Translations under genes and position numbers: made by a program
Shown: positions 32,922 to 33,629 of the stretch, piece by piece
How positions within the stretch are numbered: the stretch's first letter is position 1
Layout: the number at the start of each line of letters is the position of its first letter
Source: an uncultured Clostridia bacterium
GTDB taxonomy: Bacteria > Bacillota > Clostridia > Oscillospirales > Acutalibacteraceae
DNA length: 33,629 nucleotides
Direction: 5' to 3'
NCBI GenBank assembly: GCA_947176035.1
Contig: CAMWPJ010000009.1
Coordinates: 1 to 33,629 of the forward strand
The notes under the pieces: model-generated
Told to the model about the DNA's origin: nothing
The model's database searches: none
Seen by the model: only the letters and a program-made list of their open reading frames with translations

Positions 32922-33539
32922 GTGAAAAAGGACTTTGATGTGAGTTTAAAAAAAGAGCATTATGAAAATGCTGATAACAATGGTAAGTTGATAATCAATT
33001 TGCGCAATATTAATCATACTATGCATTTTTTGTATGAGGGACGAGGAAGTCAGAAGCGAATATTGATAATTCTGCTTGAAAATGAAAACATTACGCAGCA
33101 AGAGCTTACAGAAAAGCTCGGTATTAAGCCGGGCTCAGCAAGTGAAGTCATTACAAAATTAGAAAATAGCGGTTTGATTAAGCGGGAAAAGAGTATACTT
33201 GACCGCCGTACTGCTAATATTACTTTAACGGATGAAGGCCGTGTTATGGCAGAAGAGGCTAAAATGCAAAGAGAAACACGACACAAGGAAATGTTCACTG
33301 CCCTTTCTGAGGAGGATAAGTCAACCCTCCTTTCATTGCTTGAAAAAATCAATAATGATTGGGAAAAATTCTCAACAGAAGGAAGAGAACATCACCATCA
33401 TATGGGACATCCGCACCATAAGGGCCATCATAATCACAAATATAAAAACAATCATAACAATGACAGTGATAATAAAAAAGGCTGTGACGGTAACTGTAGT
33501 GAATGCAGTCACCCTTGCGGCAGGAAAAAACAAAAATAA
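32922..33539 (+). CDS. MarR-family regulator with His/Cys-rich metal-binding-type tail
   Basis: The 205-residue protein has a MarR winged-helix domain (about 30-150), with recognition-helix region TEKLGIKPGSASEVITKLENSGL (63-85) and wing REKSILDRRTANITLTDEG. Residues 156-205 form a tail with 11 His in 157-178 and Cys188, 192, 195 and 199 plus His197, a likely metal-binding segment. The GTG start at 32922 has GGAGG 8 bases upstream; ATGs at 32907 and 32916 overlap that site. Autoregulation is suggested by the paired palindromes. MarR genes with His-rich ends commonly precede ABC multidrug exporter genes in Clostridia, but the window ends before any target is visible. Confidence 0.88.
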   Translation: MKKDFDVSLKKEHYENADNNGKLIINLRNINHTMHFLYEGRGSQKRILIILLENENITQQELTEKLGIKPGSASEVITKLENSGLIKREKSILDRRTANITLTDEGRVMAEEAKMQRETRHKEMFTALSEEDKSTLLSLLEKINNDWEKFSTEGREHHHHMGHPHHKGHHNHKYKNNHNNDSDNKKGCDGNCSECSHPCGRKKQK

Positions 33540-33629
33540 TGTTTATGTTCATGAAAGAAATGATATGAACCCCACAGAAATTGACTATAATTAAAAATAA
33601 AATCCCCATTAAGGTATTTATAACAGTAC

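Overview
The window looks like the chromosome of an AT-rich, spore-forming Clostridia bacterium, most likely a gut Oscillospiraceae/Ruminococcaceae relative. The grounds are a sigma-G gene, Gram-positive lipoprotein and surface-anchor signals, a GH3 glycosidase, a BspA-type LRR protein with a dockerin-like end, and a folate ECF S component behind a tetrahydrofolate riboswitch. Species cannot be named from the sequence alone. No phage, CRISPR array, rRNA or tRNA gene was found.

Layout. 1-5.7 kb (+): purine salvage, with xanthine phosphoribosyltransferase followed by a complete nucleoside ABC importer (lipoprotein, double ATPase, two permeases). 5.7-10.7 kb (+): a GNAT acetyltransferase, a large GH3 glycosidase and a secreted LRR/dockerin-like protein. 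10.8-15.1 kb (+): de novo purine genes purE-purM-purN-purO-purD, with a stand-alone archaeal-type IMP cyclohydrolase. 15.1-18.2 kb (+): a MacA/MacB-like adaptor and permease pair with no ATPase gene. 18.3-19.4 kb (+): a NahK-like sugar kinase. 19.5-20.0 kb: a decayed gene. 20.2-23.8 kb (-): response regulator, sensor kinase, an unknown membrane protein and a VanY-like D,D-carboxypeptidase. 24.2-24.9 kb (-): folT with its riboswitch, bracketed by two copies of a 71-bp repeat. 25.3-26.9 kb (-): a surface LCAT-like lipase. 27.2-28.6 kb (+): an AraC/GyrI-type regulator overlapping a FlaR-like P-loop kinase. 28.65-28.94 kb: a 285-bp MITE-like element. 29.0-32.7 kb (+): sigG, a DUF3885 protein and an EF-G-2 paralogue. 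32.9-33.5 kb (+): a MarR regulator with a His/Cys-rich tail behind a promoter bracketed by two palindromes.

Most of the gene content is housekeeping or common gut-Clostridia accessory function. The less ordinary signals are non-coding or architectural: the MITE-like element just upstream of sigG with a partial copy that supplies the ribosome binding site of another gene; the paired 71-bp hairpin repeats at the 3' ends of two genes; the ATPase-less MacA/MacB pair with a Pro/Thr-rich insert; the metal-binding-type tail on the MarR regulator; and the unknown membrane protein inside the VanR/VanS/VanY-like operon.
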